DNA of 35,271 bases from Apostichopus californicus (Eukaryota > Echinodermata > Holothuroidea > Aspidochirotida > Stichopodidae): assembly GCA_020650975.1 (NCBI GenBank), contig JAIPMN010006319.1, positions 1 through 35,271 of the forward strand. Direction: 5' to 3'. How positions within the stretch are numbered: the first letter of the stretch is position 1; each line of letters opens with the position of its first letter. The notes under the pieces are model-generated. The model saw only the letters and a program-made list of their open reading frames with translations, made no database searches and was not told the DNA's origin. Positions 1 to 11,307 of the stretch are shown here, piece by piece. The translations under genes were made by a program, and so were the position numbers.

Positions 1-31
<31 letters not shown>

Positions 32-53
32 CGTGTGTGTGTGTGTGTGTGTG
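1..53. repeat. (AT)n-(GT)n compound microsatellite
   Basis: About 14 AT dinucleotides run directly into a GT tract with one interruption. It abuts the inverted-repeat element that starts near 61. The second copy of that element at 29173 is also preceded by GT-rich DNA. Confidence 0.95.
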
Positions 54-60
54 CACTTGT

Positions 61-235
61 TTTGTATTCTGACCTAGGACTTGAACAAAAGAATTCCAGG
101 TCCTCGGATGTGATTTCTAAAGAATCACCACGTCCTCGAAAGAATTCCATTGTTATGGGGTATTGTTAAGGTTAGGGTACGTGGATTTGAACAATGGAAA
201 AAACAATGGGGTCCTTGGTCTGAATGTAAAACACA
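61..235 (+). mobile_element. Short inverted-repeat element (MITE-like), copy 1
   Basis: This 175-bp stretch is nearly identical, in the same orientation, to 29173-29360. The left end TTTGTATTCTGACCTAGGAC is mirrored by the right end at 211-235, whose complement reads through CAGACCAAGGAC, so the element has imperfect terminal inverted repeats. Inside are further GGTCCTCGG/CGTCCTCG words in opposite orientation and a small palindrome around GTGATTTCTAAAGAATCAC. It has no coding capacity. I infer a non-autonomous, fold-back type element. The superfamily is not assignable and no target duplication is obvious. Confidence 0.7.
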
Positions 236-573
236 CCTTAGTGCGTGAGTGTGTGTAGTTGTATTCCCTTAAAAACTGTTTTCGTCCTTGGTTGTGTAAC
301 TGCTCGTATACTGCTAAAGTGGAAACAATAAAACGAATGATAATGGCATTATTAATAAAGTTATTTCAGCTTTTGGGTAACCAATGCATTTCAACCAATG
401 TGTAGTGTCTCATTATCTCAGCTATTTCATTTTACTGAAGTCCTTTATTTTATGTTAGCTACAGTGACGCAGACCCAAGTTTTGGTATATCTGTGTTAGT
501 CGCGAATGTTCCTTGTATTTCCATTGTCTCGATCATTTTGATAATTGAAAACGAGTTTAATGTGTTCAAATAT
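236..573. other. Unassigned AT-rich spacer
   Basis: I see no exon, RNA gene or clear repeat here. The sequence is AT-rich and contains a short GTGAGTGTGTGTAG stretch after the MITE. Confidence 0.5.
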
Positions 574-726
574 CATAATGACAGTGGCGGACTGGCCACA
601 CGGGCATTTGGACAATACCCGGTGGGCCGATGGCCCGGTGGGCTGGGGAGCCTGGTAAAATTTTACAACCCATTTTCACAGTAGTTAATAGAATACAGAC
701 GGGCTGTGTAGAAATATATTTTAACT

Positions 727-1084
727 GTGGGAATCAGTCATGTAAAGACTGTCCTCGATCTCTGCTGCTACAAGGTGCTCCTCAAGTTGAACCTTTTCAC
801 CGATGCTTACAAGAGCATTGGGCTTGCCTACAATCTGCTGGTAACGCTACCTGTGTCACAAGTGGCATGTGATCGTTTTTTCTCTGCCTTGAATAGAATC
901 AAAAACCGTTTGAAGAAGTACAATGAAACAAGAACATCTTGAGGTGTTCATGTTGATGTCTGTGGAAAAAAGGATCTTGGCCAAACTTGACACTAAAAAT
1001 ATCATTGATGGTGTGGCTGCCAGAAGCAGCGAACTGCGTATAGGCTCCTACTCTCGTAGACATGACATGTGCTCGTGTTATTGA
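727..1084 (+). pseudogene. hAT transposase C-terminal dimerisation domain, frameshifted remnant
   Basis: The first frame (727-942) ends with AYNLLVTLPVSQVACDRFF followed by SALNRIKNRLKK. This matches the hAT dimerisation pattern of a Leu-rich stretch, the 'LPVS..A.ERxFS' core and 'IKxxLR'. Homology then jumps by one frame to 923-1084, reading MKQEHLEVFMLMSVEKRILA then KLDTKNIID, which is the usual continuation of the domain. A small indel near 915-925 therefore breaks the ORF. The DDE catalytic region and the BED finger are absent, so this is a 3' fragment left after internal deletion and it cannot encode a working transposase. Confidence 0.85.
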
Positions 1085-1193
1085 ACATATATGTTTTAGT
1101 GGATTTTATTTAGGGTTTTTTTCTTCATTTTTTTCAAGCATGTTGTCACAAAATGCTTGAAAAACTAATTAAAATCCAGTCTAAAACATATAT
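1085..1193. repeat. Nested inverted repeat inside the hAT element
   Basis: The arm at 1085-1108 (ACATATATGTTTTAGTGGAT...) is the near-perfect reverse complement of 1170-1193. An inner pair, TTCAAGCAT at 1133-1141 and ATGCTTGAA at about 1153-1161, sits between them. The whole could fold into one long hairpin. It directly follows the transposase stop codon and may be a subterminal structure of the parent element or a small nested insertion. Confidence 0.7.
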
Positions 1194-1480
1194 TTTTGCC
1201 TATTATTGTTTACGTTTTTAACTTTTCTCAGTTTAATCAAGTGTTGCTTCTGGTAATTATATTTGAGTCTTTTTTAAAGGATTATTGTAACCTACAAAAT
1301 TGAGACATATAGCACCATTTTGCATCTAGGCATTCCTTAACTTCAAAAAAATCTCAACGGGGACGTCCCCTCCCCCAGGACGGCGATCACTTGTAAGTAA
1401 CATATCAATGAATAATGGGCCGGTCTAAGTGAAAAATGCTTGGGCCGGTTTTAAGACCCAGTCCGCCCCCTGCATAATGA

Positions 1481-1960
1481 CGTTTCTCTTTAATGTTTTA
1501 TGATTATTAGTATTGTAAGTATTCTTTAAAATGTTTTAAAGAATGTATCTTCGTTTCAATTTTTTGATCTTGTCTTATATTCTAGTTTCTTTTCTTTCTC
1601 AATAAAAGTACTTTAAGCAGTTGTACGACCATCGTATGCTGATTATTACCGTTCATTGTGTTATTGTGTGCATATTAAACTTACCAATAGTTCAACACAA
1701 GAACCTGAACATTTGTAAACCAGATGCCAAGTCCTACCTTACTCGTATCTTGCTGCAAAAGAATGTAATCAATTGCCACTAAATGTAAACAAATTAAGAT
1801 TAAAGATCTTACTGTTCTTTTAAATGTCTTATTAAAACTGCTTAATACATGTAATTCATATCTCTTACAGTAATCTTAACATATTTTTGAATTTGTTTTT
1901 TATTCTCATTCCTCCTAATTGCTTGAATTTAATTTCCTACCTTATCCTTTTATTTGTAAT
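1481..1960. other. AT-rich spacer without recognised features
   Basis: No exon-like or repeat signal was recognised. The sequence is low in CpG and rich in poly-T/poly-A words. Confidence 0.5.
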
Positions 1961-2060
1961 TTTCTTTAGAGGGCCTCGGGGGAGATTAGCACTTTGCTAA
2001 CCGAGTCTTTAACCATCTTAAAATATTGTTGTAATATTAATAATAAAAGAAAAAAAAGCA
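1961..2060 (+). mobile_element. Possible 3' tail of a non-LTR retrotransposon
   Basis: A short GC-rich block, GAGGGCCTCGGGGGAGATTA, is followed by AGCACTTTGCTAACCGAG and then an AATATTAATAATAAAAGAAA-type A-rich end. This layout resembles 3' tails of CR1/L2-like LINEs, with a G-rich hairpin segment and then a simple A-rich repeat. No reverse transcriptase coding is visible upstream, so only a heavily 5'-truncated copy could be present. The assignment rests on layout alone. Confidence 0.3.
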
Positions 2061-2694
2061 AGAAGGCCATTTGTATCGAATCATTACGTCTGTGAGAATA
2101 GAGTAATATCTAGAAGTAAATCCGCCCTTACAGGCTACTACATAAAGCAGGACAGATTACAGACCTCATCGGCCCAAATTATGAAACAAGCGGAGACGTT
2201 TATTCATCCATTTGTTCTGTTAGAACTATATCATTGGTAGTGATGCTATACACTCTAAAACGGAAGCATAAACCTGTCGCTATTTCTTTTTTTGTGACGG
2301 CATGTTTTTGATTATTATGATTATTGACGAGATGTATATGATTGTGAAACCAGATCACCAGATCAGCGGGAACAGCATACCGTGTACTCTAATCTGACGT
2401 GATATGATTCTTGTCGATTAACATTACCTTCCTAATATAGAATGATGATTTTTAAATATGTAAGCTGTAGATACAACTGCCTGGTCATATCTCGTGTGTG
2501 GTGTTCGGTTTACTTACCGACGGTCCAAATCAAATTAATATAAATCACCAATGACATCAATTTCCACTCTCACAATTGCTAATTTCTTCCATTTTTAATT
2601 ACCTACACAGAGTGGCCCCTTACCGCTATTCTTTCGTATATTCCACACAATTAAGAGGCAAAAGACGTCTCATGAGACCTTAGACGGATGTAAG
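2061..2694. other. Spacer upstream of the charged ORF
   Basis: No coding, RNA or repeat feature was recognised. If the ORF at 2695 is real, its promoter and 5' UTR would lie here, but no TATA or initiator element stands out. Confidence 0.45.
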
Positions 2695-3051
2695 ATGGCG
2701 CAGGATTCACATCATCATTCTTCAGATCTCCCGACATCAGAGGAGGAACCGCCTCGTTTAAAGAAAGAACCGCGGTGTGCTCTGAAAAAGGACGAGGAAC
2801 AAAAAGATGATAGAGTGGACTACTGTATGACCTTTGACCCTTCAAAACGAAGTGACGATGACGATAAGGAATCTGCAACAGGAAGAGATATGAAAGTAGA
2901 GCTAGATGATTTTGTAAAAGAGAAACGGAAAGGAGACAATAATGAAATGATGAAGGGAGATGGTGTTGATTATCATAGAGAGGAGCTGGAACCCTCGGAC
3001 AAGGAAGCATTAGAGACTCCGCCCACATTGACACGTATAGAGACCACGTGA
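2695..3051 (+). CDS. Hypothetical highly charged 118-aa protein
   Basis: I do not recognise this ORF. It starts at an ATG in a good vertebrate-type context (AAGATGGCG) and runs 118 codons to TGA. The product is dominated by Asp, Glu, Lys and Arg, with a short His run (HHHSS, residues 6-10), a 'SEEEPPRLKKEP' segment near residues 15-26 and a DDDDK run at 54-58. It has no predicted membrane segment, signal peptide or known domain, so it looks intrinsically disordered. The antisense frame is also open across much of the same stretch, which weakens the coding argument. It could be a single-exon gene, a terminal exon of a larger gene, or a chance ORF in purine-rich DNA. Confidence 0.3.
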   Translation: MAQDSHHHSSDLPTSEEEPPRLKKEPRCALKKDEEQKDDRVDYCMTFDPSKRSDDDDKESATGRDMKVELDDFVKEKRKGDNNEMMKGDGVDYHREELEPSDKEALETPPTLTRIETT

Positions 3052-3595
3052 CAGCAGCTGACAGGATCCTTCAAGATTGACGTCATCACATTCGTGAGAG
3101 ATTTCTGTAAAACAGGAAGAAAGATGAAATGAGACTGTTGAATTGTGCTAGTGCGCCACTTACCTTCTTGATGTCGTAGTTTACCACTGGGGTTCAATAT
3201 GAATGGACCCACCAGCCACTGGCTGTCATCTTTTAGAGTGGTTCAGAATAAATGGAGACACATGTTTTTCTGTTCTTCTGTGGATGGGGGATTGACTGCG
3301 AGGAGGGGAGGGAGAAAATGTTCGCAAATGAACAGAGAGGACAGACTTCAAAAGGCTTCTTGTCGTGGTAGCGAATTTGGGACGAGTGCCCTCTCCTCTA
3401 CTTGAAACCCTTTTCCCCCTGCCCCTCGTGTCCCATAATCTTGTCATTGATCATTGGGTTATCATCCCTGCATTTTAAGCAGTTTTAACCTACCGCACTA
3501 GTTAAAACTGTAACTGCCAAATATACAACCGAACACTTTCACTCATCATAAATTGTATTGAGGGTTGGTATTTGTGATTGGTAGGTAGTCCATAT
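3052..3595. other. Region 3' of the charged ORF
   Basis: A perfect CRE-type palindrome TGACGTCA lies at 3078-3085 and an E-box CACGTG at 3045-3050 overlaps the ORF stop. Otherwise only short chance ORFs are present. No polyadenylation signal close to the ORF end was identified. Confidence 0.4.
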
Positions 3596-3648
3596 CCCCC
3601 CCCCCACCCACCTTCCCTATCACTCCCCTCCCCCTTCCCTCTCCCAGG
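3596..3648. repeat. C-rich polypyrimidine tract
   Basis: A run of about 12 C is followed by interrupted C/T-rich sequence. This is simple sequence with no further inference. Confidence 0.9.
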
Positions 3649-3781
3649 TATTAAACTACCACACCTGCCAGGAATTACAGTTCAATCGTCACTGTTTGTA
3701 CCTGCTGAATCACATTGCTGTGCTGCTGTGACGTAAATAAAAATCACTTGCTGGTTGGCCAGCTTTCATCCTTTTTTTTTT

Positions 3782-3884
3782 GCACCCCTGCCCACCCCAC
3801 CCAGTGTTGCACCCCGCCACCCCACCCAGTGTTGCACCCCGCCCACCCACCCAGGGTTGCACCCCCGTCCACCCCACCCAGTGG
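3782..3884. repeat. About 26-bp C-rich minisatellite, four copies
   Basis: Four consecutive units of 26-27 bp follow the pattern GCACCCC(t/g)CCCACCCC then ACCCAGTGTT. They differ by single-base changes or indels, and the last ends in CCCAGTGG. Both strands have open frames through it (Pro/His-rich on +, Gly/Trp-rich on -), which I regard as by-products of the repeat. Confidence 0.9.
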
Positions 3885-3885
3885 C

Positions 3886-5640
3886 TTTTGTCTAATTTTC
3901 TGGGTGGGCAACATTGAATATACTGATTTTCCATACAGTTATATAATAGTGATTTCAACATCGCTCAAAATCCACTGCTTATGCAAATTATATAGCGTAT
4001 TCAAACTAACTAGTTACATTTAATCAAGGATACTACACCATGGTCCAAATCAATTGGACATTTGTTGATGGTCAGTGTGGGCTAGGTCTCTGAATGATCG
4101 CTTTTGTTTTTAAGAAAAAGGGAAGGGGGGGGGGTGAGTAATTCCCACAGTTCTTCTTGAGAAAGGGCCCCTTTGAATATCTCTGATATCATGATCAATA
4201 TAATTATTGGCTGGGTAATTGTCTACCCAATCAGTGCGTATTTTACTACACTGCTGTCCTGCTATAGGCTGTTATGTTACATGACTTTGTTTCAGTGCGT
4301 AACGTTATATGTAAACATAAACGATTCGAAGTTTACCATTTTCTTCATCATTTTCTTGCCTTTCCTTAAAAGTTGAATTTAGAAGTTATTCACTACATTC
4401 ATGTTTAGAGATCCGTTTGTGTTGAGCTGTTGTTGTTTCATTGTTTACACTGAACGTCATTGTTTTATCTTGATTTGATTGATCAAACTTTAGAGCTGAC
4501 GATTGCTGTTAAATTGCTGTTAAAAATAGAAAGATGATTTTGTCACAGTAACTTACAAATGAATTTAAGAGAATCTCCCAGGTCTTTCTCAAAATATCCA
4601 TCATACTCATGATCTTTAATTATTTGCACGTTGTCATGTTAAAACTAATGATGGCATGAATAAACAGATTTTGAATTTAGACAAGATACATTAACATAAG
4701 ATGACAAAAGTAGATGATTTTTAAATGAACATTGTTTTGTATAATCATTGTTAATTGACGTTTCCGTGTTAATTGATTTTCATTAACCGTATTCTCTTGC
4801 AAAGGTTTTCTAATCTCGTTCATATGACATTCTTTCCTTATCAAAAAAAAAGTTGATTGCGGGTAACTATCGTCTTTGTCGAACTCAGAAACCGTCTTTG
4901 ACGTTTTGGTGTTTCTATCTTATACCTTCCTCATTATTAAAATGTGCAAAATGTAACTATAAAATATTTCAATTTTAAGACACTTTAAAAAAAAAAATGG
5001 CGAAGTTGCCCGTTTAGCCCCCCTGAAGCCTAAGTGCCTTCATGTTCAACCTGCTCAGGATATTCTTAACCACGTGTTATATTTATTTTCCTATATTTTT
5101 GAACAGTTGTGTATGTTGTTATTTAGTTAAACAGTATCTACATATGATATTTTATTGAGTTACAATGTTTACAGTAACAGAAGGAAGAAAGTTGAAAACC
5201 ACTTAAGATTGCTTCTTTTTTTTCGTGACTAAATTACTTTACATAACACGTAACTAGTTATCTTAATTAACAGCTAACAGCACCTTTCGGACGAAATCAA
5301 ATGTTATGTGGTTTCCTTGCTTAATAACGAACAATATGCCTTGAACAATAATGAAAACATTGTATCTGGTGTAAGATGCACCAGGGGTGTAAAATTGTAG
5401 CCATATAGGGCAACCAACTGCCTTCGGTCATCAGATAGGAGAGGGGATGCCATTGTTGTTCCAGCTATAACATCACCACACCTTAGCTAAGCTTGCAAAA
5501 GGAATATGTCGGTGAAATTTCCATTAATTTACCTAGAAGATTTAAGATAATATATCAAAACTTCACCAAAAGCTACCAACAATCGTCATCGACTATTGTT
5601 GTCACAACCCCTTAGTGCTTGGGATTATAAAATAATGCCC
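3886..5640. other. AT-rich intergenic or intronic DNA
   Basis: No supported gene. A G-run (4125-4134) and scattered A/T homopolymers are present. An ORF at 4173-4376 is short, hydrophobic and AT-driven, with no exon borders, and I treat it as chance. Confidence 0.5.
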
Positions 5641-5646
5641 GGTGTA

Positions 5647-6125
5647 CAGTGGCGTCGCCAGACATTTTGGAGTTGGGGTGGCGCACATAGATCAGACCAA
5701 CATTTGGGCGCAGAATGGGCTGATGCCAACTGGTGCCGTGTATGGGCGCGAAGCCATCCCCGCGTGGGGTCCATGAGACCCTGGTAAGATTCAGGGAGGC
5801 AAACCTCATGAAGCTTTGCAGTTTCCGTCGTTTCCATGAAACTTATATTAGTTTCAAATTAGCACAATTTATGAGGTAAAACTTACAATTATGGTTTGAT
5901 TATCGGCCGATTTGATGGCATTACAGGCTCTAAAATTTGCAGTTAGGTTGTATAATATTTTTTTAAAGCATTTGGGCGAATCGGAATAAGATTTATCCAA
6001 TAACAACTGGCTGACAGAATATTTAAAAAAATTATTAGAAAAAAATCGTGAACAGTACATAAACATATAACATGTATGTGCGGTACAACCTAAACAGTCA
6101 ACAGTGCTTAAAAAGTTGCACAAAA
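5647..6125. mobile_element. Degenerate DNA-transposon fragment
   Basis: The start CAGTGGCGTCGCCAGACATT followed by a GGGGTGGCGCA block resembles hAT-type termini. The right part (about 6066-6120: TATAACATGTATGTGC, GTACAACCTAAACAGT, AAAAAGTTGCA) is clearly similar to 34402-34475, where it forms part of another element. I could not find a matching right terminus or target duplication, so the boundaries are approximate and the copy is probably truncated. Confidence 0.4.
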
Positions 6126-6129
6126 TAAT

Positions 6130-7985
6130 CACCCCTCAAGACAACAAAAACAGGGCTTGCGCACCTGGTCAGTGGTGCATTAATTAACCCAATACGTCGA
6201 GGCCCAGTGGCATGGTTCTACTGCATGCTGTTGATGGCAAGAACCACCTGATCACATGTTTATTGCTCTCAACCGTCTTTCGTAGATTTGAGCTCTTTTC
6301 CAGGTTAAAATCAGGTAAGCTCTACTCACATCAGTCAGTTGAAGCAGAAAGTCTAAGACAATTATGCGAATAAGTTTACGCAGCTCGACAAACGCTTCAC
6401 GTTCAGGTTTTCAAATTTTCAGGATATTGAAATATGGAATTGTCCTAAAGGCTAACACAAGGGTTTTGATGCAGTATTTATAAAACTTTATGTAAACGTT
6501 TTTCATCGCAAAAAAAATCGTTCAACCGTGCGGTACTACGGCAAAGCTGGTATGGAGGGTCAACTATCGTAATACACAATCATGTCGAAGGTATAAGATC
6601 GTCAGTAAAGCAGGCAACTTCCCGCAGACGATTTGGCAGGTCGCTATCAAATGCTGTTCTCCCGTTTGCAGCTTGAAAGAGGAACATTGGTTATGCCCTT
6701 GTAAGGTACAGTATGTGTAAAAGATCAGAAAATGCTTAACTCAGACAGCGTATGATAGTGCATCAACAATGAGATAGGGAGTGACTAGATGACTTTTATA
6801 AATAACCATGTGAAAGAACACGAAATAAACCACAACACGACTTGAGTTAATTACATGAGCCAAGTGTTAGCAGTACTTACACTGTTAATCAAAGAGCTGT
6901 GTCTTCCTTTTTTCTTTTGGTGACATGGCAAATTTCATTTGCTAAGAGGGACCAGGGGAACGTGCCCGTCCCCAAGCCCCGAGTCCCATTGGCTACGTCA
7001 ATGCCTGTATAGTATTGTATAGTTTATCAGTAATCGTCCCCTTTTATAATCGCCTTCTCTTCGTCTTCCTCCCCCATAGATTTGATTATCGTCAGATGCT
7101 AACGCCACTTTAGCGTTGAACTTGATACCGTTTAATTCCGAAGTCAATTTTTTGTTCTTCAAAAATGAAGGAGGCTTATTTGCAAAATGTCTGAGTGAAG
7201 AAATCAGGATTGAACGGCTTCTTTTATTACCGCCTGTTTAAACGTGTTTTGGTGGAAAGTAAAGGAGAGTCGGTTACAATTTAATTTTGTTTCAGAAGAG
7301 TTGTGAGCACTGCTGTCCATGTCTAGGTATGATGATCGATGACACATGGTGATATTTCCCTTTGTCATTAGGTGAGGTGATCTAATGTCACAGATGGATC
7401 AATGTCAACAACACAAAGCAATGAATAGCTTCAAACTCACGGCGCTTCTGAATTGAAAATACATAACGATACATCTGTTTCTTTGTCATCATGTGACACC
7501 AATATAATGTGACTGCCCACTATCAAATTGTACGTTAGTATTCGATATAGCACCTTAGCCTTATATCACAACAGATAAGACATTATCTTAGTAACGTACT
7601 TGCAGTTCAATGATACGGAGGCATAGAAGAGACATAAACGTTGATCAGTTACACACCTTGCAAAACATAAAAAATCTTAAAATTATGCCACTTGCACATT
7701 TTGCAATGCATGTCTATTCTACGTTCCATACAATGCAGCATCGAATTGAATGACACCAAACAGTAAATACATTTTAACTGACTATGTTTTTCAGTTGCAT
7801 TGGCACTGTATGAGGCACAAGATATAACCACTGCACGAATTATCACTGCAGGACTTGAAGACGAACAAACTTATGTATGGCCACAAAATCAGATTTATAG
7901 TATTTTCCTTTCCTTATTTCCTTTAACACAAACACCACGTACCTATGCAATAATTAGAGAAGGTTCGGTTGCGTCATGGGCATAA
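6130..7985. other. Unassigned spacer
   Basis: No exon or RNA gene is supported. A GTCCCCAAGCCCCGAGTCCC block near 6968-6987, followed by CATTGGCTACGTCAATGCCTG, looks like the outer end of another old hAT-like element, but no partner end was found. Confidence 0.4.
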
Positions 7986-7989
7986 GATT

Positions 7990-8351
7990 AATTTTGCAGC
8001 TATAGGGCTACTTAGTGACCTCAGTTTCTGGAGGCTAAATTGCAACCTCGATCTCTTCTCCTCCCCTTCCGCTTTCGTCACCACTTACGCTCCCGTCTTC
8101 TGCGCTCCCACATCCCATCTCTGTAGCCCTCTCCCACACGTTCCTGGTCCCACCCTCCCTGCGTCCCGTCCCGGCATTCGTTTGCCGAACACGTTGTCTG
8201 ATCCAAATAAGGTTGGGTGCGGGAGGGGGTGGATGTGGTGGCAGTATACAACTTCTGGTTTTTACACCCACGTATCTCGCCTGCATACTCAGGTATCGTG
8301 ACAATAAGTAGCTAGGGTCTCAACTGACGTTCGGAAAGTTTTACTGTAACT
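7990..8351 (+). promoter_or_regulatory. GC/CpG-richer patch, possible promoter and 5' UTR exon
   Basis: Against an AT-rich background this stretch is pyrimidine- and CpG-rich (8045-8200). It is followed by a good splice donor ACT|GTAAGTACC at 8352, whose first nine bases match the donor of the exon ending at 12215. It could be the promoter and a non-coding first exon of the gene with exons at 11954 and 21753. This is inference from composition and one splice-site match. There is no TATA box, and an old repeat would also explain the composition. Confidence 0.22.
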
Positions 8352-8399
8352 GTAAGTACCTGCCGTCGAATTTCAAGGTTCGTGTGTATTTTACGTTTA

Positions 8400-10211
8400 T
8401 TTTAAACCGGCAGAAGTCATTGTCTCAAGTTACAGTTAATACAATGGAACTTTCTCTTTAACTTAGTTAGGAACGAACGTTAGACTAGCCTCGGTTAGGC
8501 TTGGACCGTATAATAACAGTTACGTTGTAATTGCAGACCCAACGTTATTTGCTAGTTAGGCCTAGGCTAACTTAGGCTACAACTTAGTACTACCTCTAAC
8601 TTAAAGTCTATGCTAACAAATTACTAGCCCAGCAGTAGTACTAGTACAATCTAGAGACAACTAAGTTACATTACAGTACCTGGCACGGTGTTACACACAC
8701 ACGATATCATTCACTGACTCAAATTTAATATTTATGGCGGTGTACAGTAACTTCTCGTATCCCCTAAATTCACATTACATGTTGTTAAGCCTAGGCTATA
8801 CATGTAGCTGTACTGATTCACGCTGTGTGGTTGCTGTAACCTAGTGTTTAAAAGCAGTGAGTGCATTTAGCGAGTTGGTGAGTACATATTTAGTCACGCT
8901 CTCCAAATGGTGAGAAGTTCTAAAAATATTTGTCGAGGCCTGCCAGGAAGTAACATAGGGTAATTTTGGAAGATCTCAGAGTCGGAAATGTAACTTGACA
9001 GAAAATGTATGTATTATTTATAAACAGGTTAGGATAGGCAGAACTTACTTAGAATAGAAGTTATTGCTTATCATTTCCCATGGCGTTCCAGATCTCTCAA
9101 CATTACCCTAGGTCTTGGCTTGTTCAATAGGATCCAATTTTACCCTGTATCTATAGGCCTCTAGTCAAGTTACCTATTATGATGCGAGGAACTAATATGA
9201 CACATTTCTGGAAATTTTGTGATTATACCACAGCAATGGAAAGTAGGCCTAAGCTAAACTTGAAGTGTGCTAGCAAATGTTCCTAATGTGTTTATCACAA
9301 AAGTGAAGCCAAACAATGATGTAAATGCTTCAAAACCAAATAATAGGTCCAGAGATGGAGCCATTTTTATGTGGCATATTAGAATTAACAACTAGCAACG
9401 AAATGTTACCCACTGTTCTTAGGCTACCTGACACATGTCTGGTCTTGAAGCAATCAGAAAGCTTCTTTGAGGTACTTTCAGTCACATCTGCTAAACTGAA
9501 TAAGCTTTTAGCATCAGTAAAATGGAATATTCTGGAATTATACCTCCATTCTCATAATTATTGAAGACAAGATCTTTCTAAACATATTTTCCGACTAGCA
9601 CATAGATTGAGATATGGTATAGTGCTATACAAAGTCTTTGGAGAGCAGTAAACATGATAGATAGATCAAGCACATTAGAACCATGAGCACTGTCTGGAAA
9701 ATTTATAAACTGATAACACAAGAAGTATATTTTTCTTGAACATCTTTCTCATTATGTATATCCAGCTTGGTAAGTGCAAGAACCCTATTGAAATTGATAG
9801 AGGGCAAAGGTCACATGAAGTCAACAGGCCTCAAAACCTCTATATTAAAGCTACAATTAATCTGTGAATTCTCCAATGCTATGATTTTATTTTGGTGAAC
9901 ATAGTTTGGTCAAATTTAGTTCAGTTAAGTTTGTAAAGGGGGTGTATAGGTAGTCAACAAATCATACAGTTATCCAAGAAATGAAATCTGTTTCACAGAG
10001 TTGATAGTCTTGCTTGTAAACACACTCAAGTGGCCCTTATTAGTTTTCACCCTCTGAGCATCAAGGGTACAACAGGTATCTCAGATAGTGTAAAACTTGG
10101 CTCAAGGGATCAACAGGTTATCTCAAATGGTCTCAAACTTGACCATTTTTTCTGTGTTTTATACTACATGAGTTTTGTTTTGGCAGTTGGTTGTTTGTTG
10201 GTTTGTTGCTT

Positions 10212-10212
<1 letters not shown>
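8400..10212. other. Spacer with repeated 'aggcctaggct' words
   Basis: Positions 8470-8660 contain several variants of TTAGGCCTAGGCTAACTTAG-like sequence, probably decayed dispersed repeats. The ORF at 9325-9564 has no splice borders or family resemblance and is not called. Confidence 0.45.

Positions 10213-10254
<42 letters not shown>
10213..10254. repeat. (TTAG)n microsatellite, about 10 copies
   Basis: An uninterrupted TTAG tetranucleotide array is flanked by GTTTGTTGCTTG on the left and TTGTTAAA on the right. Confidence 0.97.
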
Positions 10255-10889
10255 GTTAAAATATTTCACTGTGTATAAGCAATATCTTGTAACTCATATT
10301 CATTAATAATAACTATGAAGGGATGGTTGGTGGCAGAGCTGATTTGCTTGCTCAAAATTGGTAAAAGCAAATAACCTTTTTTTCCACACATCTTGTGTCT
10401 ATATTTTACAGAGTGGGACTGTTCTTTCTACATATTGAAACATTTTGGAATGAAAAGTCAATACCGTAAAATACTTACCAGTGAAATTAAAGGGTTGATG
10501 CCCACAAGGGAGGGCTACAGATAAGAGTTGGAAATCTCTGATCTTTTCTGGTTCTCACTTAAATCTTGGACAAAATTAACTCACTTGCTCTAGGCAGATA
10601 GTTATGTGGAATGTTGAGCGTATGGTAAGGAATCACAAAGCCAACTGGCTTTCTGGTTAATCATTCTTTAATAAGGAGAGCTATAGATGATACCTTCTTT
10701 GGCTCTTTACACTTTATCCCTACATAACCGCACATGGAACTCACTATTTGTCACTCTTAGCCATAAATGCAGAACTATAAGTGATGGTAACAGACCAAAA
10801 CTTCGCTACAGTAATTATCATCGATCCCCTGGTATATGTTCATTAAATGCATTCAGCATAACACCCAACTATGCTTTGGGCATATCTAA

Positions 10890-11307
10890 CAGACCTCCCA
10901 GCAAAACCTTTAAAACCTTTAAAAAACCTTTATTGCAAAAACGGCTCTTTATGTTTCAAAAGTAGTCTTTAAAACCTTTATTTTAATTTGAAGTTTAAAC
11001 AAATTTCTTTTTAAAGATTAAGTTTAGAGTAGAAATATTGTATTCAGTCATGCTAACCATTGGCCATTAAGTTTTTGTGGAGAGCCAGGCATGATTCATG
11101 TACTGATACAGACTCACAAACAACAGTTAATGTATGTCAGGTATTTTAAATAAGGGCCACAGATGATGTAAAAATGGGCATGGTGAGTATGTTACAAATT
11201 GACATCATCTTGGACCTTTAAAAACCTTAATTTTCATGTTTGAAGCCTTTATTTCTTAAGCCTTAAAAAAAAACCTTTATTTTGTTGAAGAGCCACTGGG
11301 AGGTCTG
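10890..11307. mobile_element. MITE with CAGACCTCCCAG ends (hAT-like)
   Basis: The 12-bp left end CAGACCTCCCAG is perfectly repeated in inverse orientation at 11296-11307. Both subterminal regions are packed with AAAACCTTTAAAACCTTT-type words (10903-10975 and 11215-11283), typical of subterminal repeats in small DNA transposons. Flanks ATATCTAA and ATATTAGT share only part of an 8-bp duplication, so the insertion is old or the TSD has mutated. The 418-bp interior is non-coding. The open frame across the left end (10687-10965) is a by-product. Confidence 0.75.

Larger units (their letters stand above)
582..1472 (+). mobile_element. Non-autonomous hAT DNA transposon with 8-bp TSD
   Basis: The left end CAGTGGCGGACTGGCC pairs with the right end CCCAGTCCGCCCCCTG as inverted repeats of about 15 bp. 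The 8 bases CATAATGA occur immediately before the element (574-581) and after it (1473-1480), a perfect target-site duplication. Eight-bp duplications and CAG-starting ends are typical of hAT elements. The interior (727-1084) encodes a recognisable hAT C-terminal dimerisation segment, frameshifted, so the 891-bp copy is an internally deleted derivative. GC-rich subterminal segments (GGTGGGCCGATGGCCCGG near 621) and a 109-bp inverted repeat (1085-1193) lie inside. Confidence 0.9.

Noticed and set aside
2651..3034. 127-codon antisense frame opposite the charged ORF
   Set aside because: It is the shadow of a purine-rich coding-like strand with no recognisable domain or start context.
3710..4023. 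Pro/His-rich (+) and Gly/Trp-rich (-) frames over the C-rich minisatellite
   Set aside because: They are produced by the tandem repeat.
5596..5837. Overlapping short frames on both strands near 5600-5840
   Set aside because: They lie in a GC-rich transposon end and have no domain.
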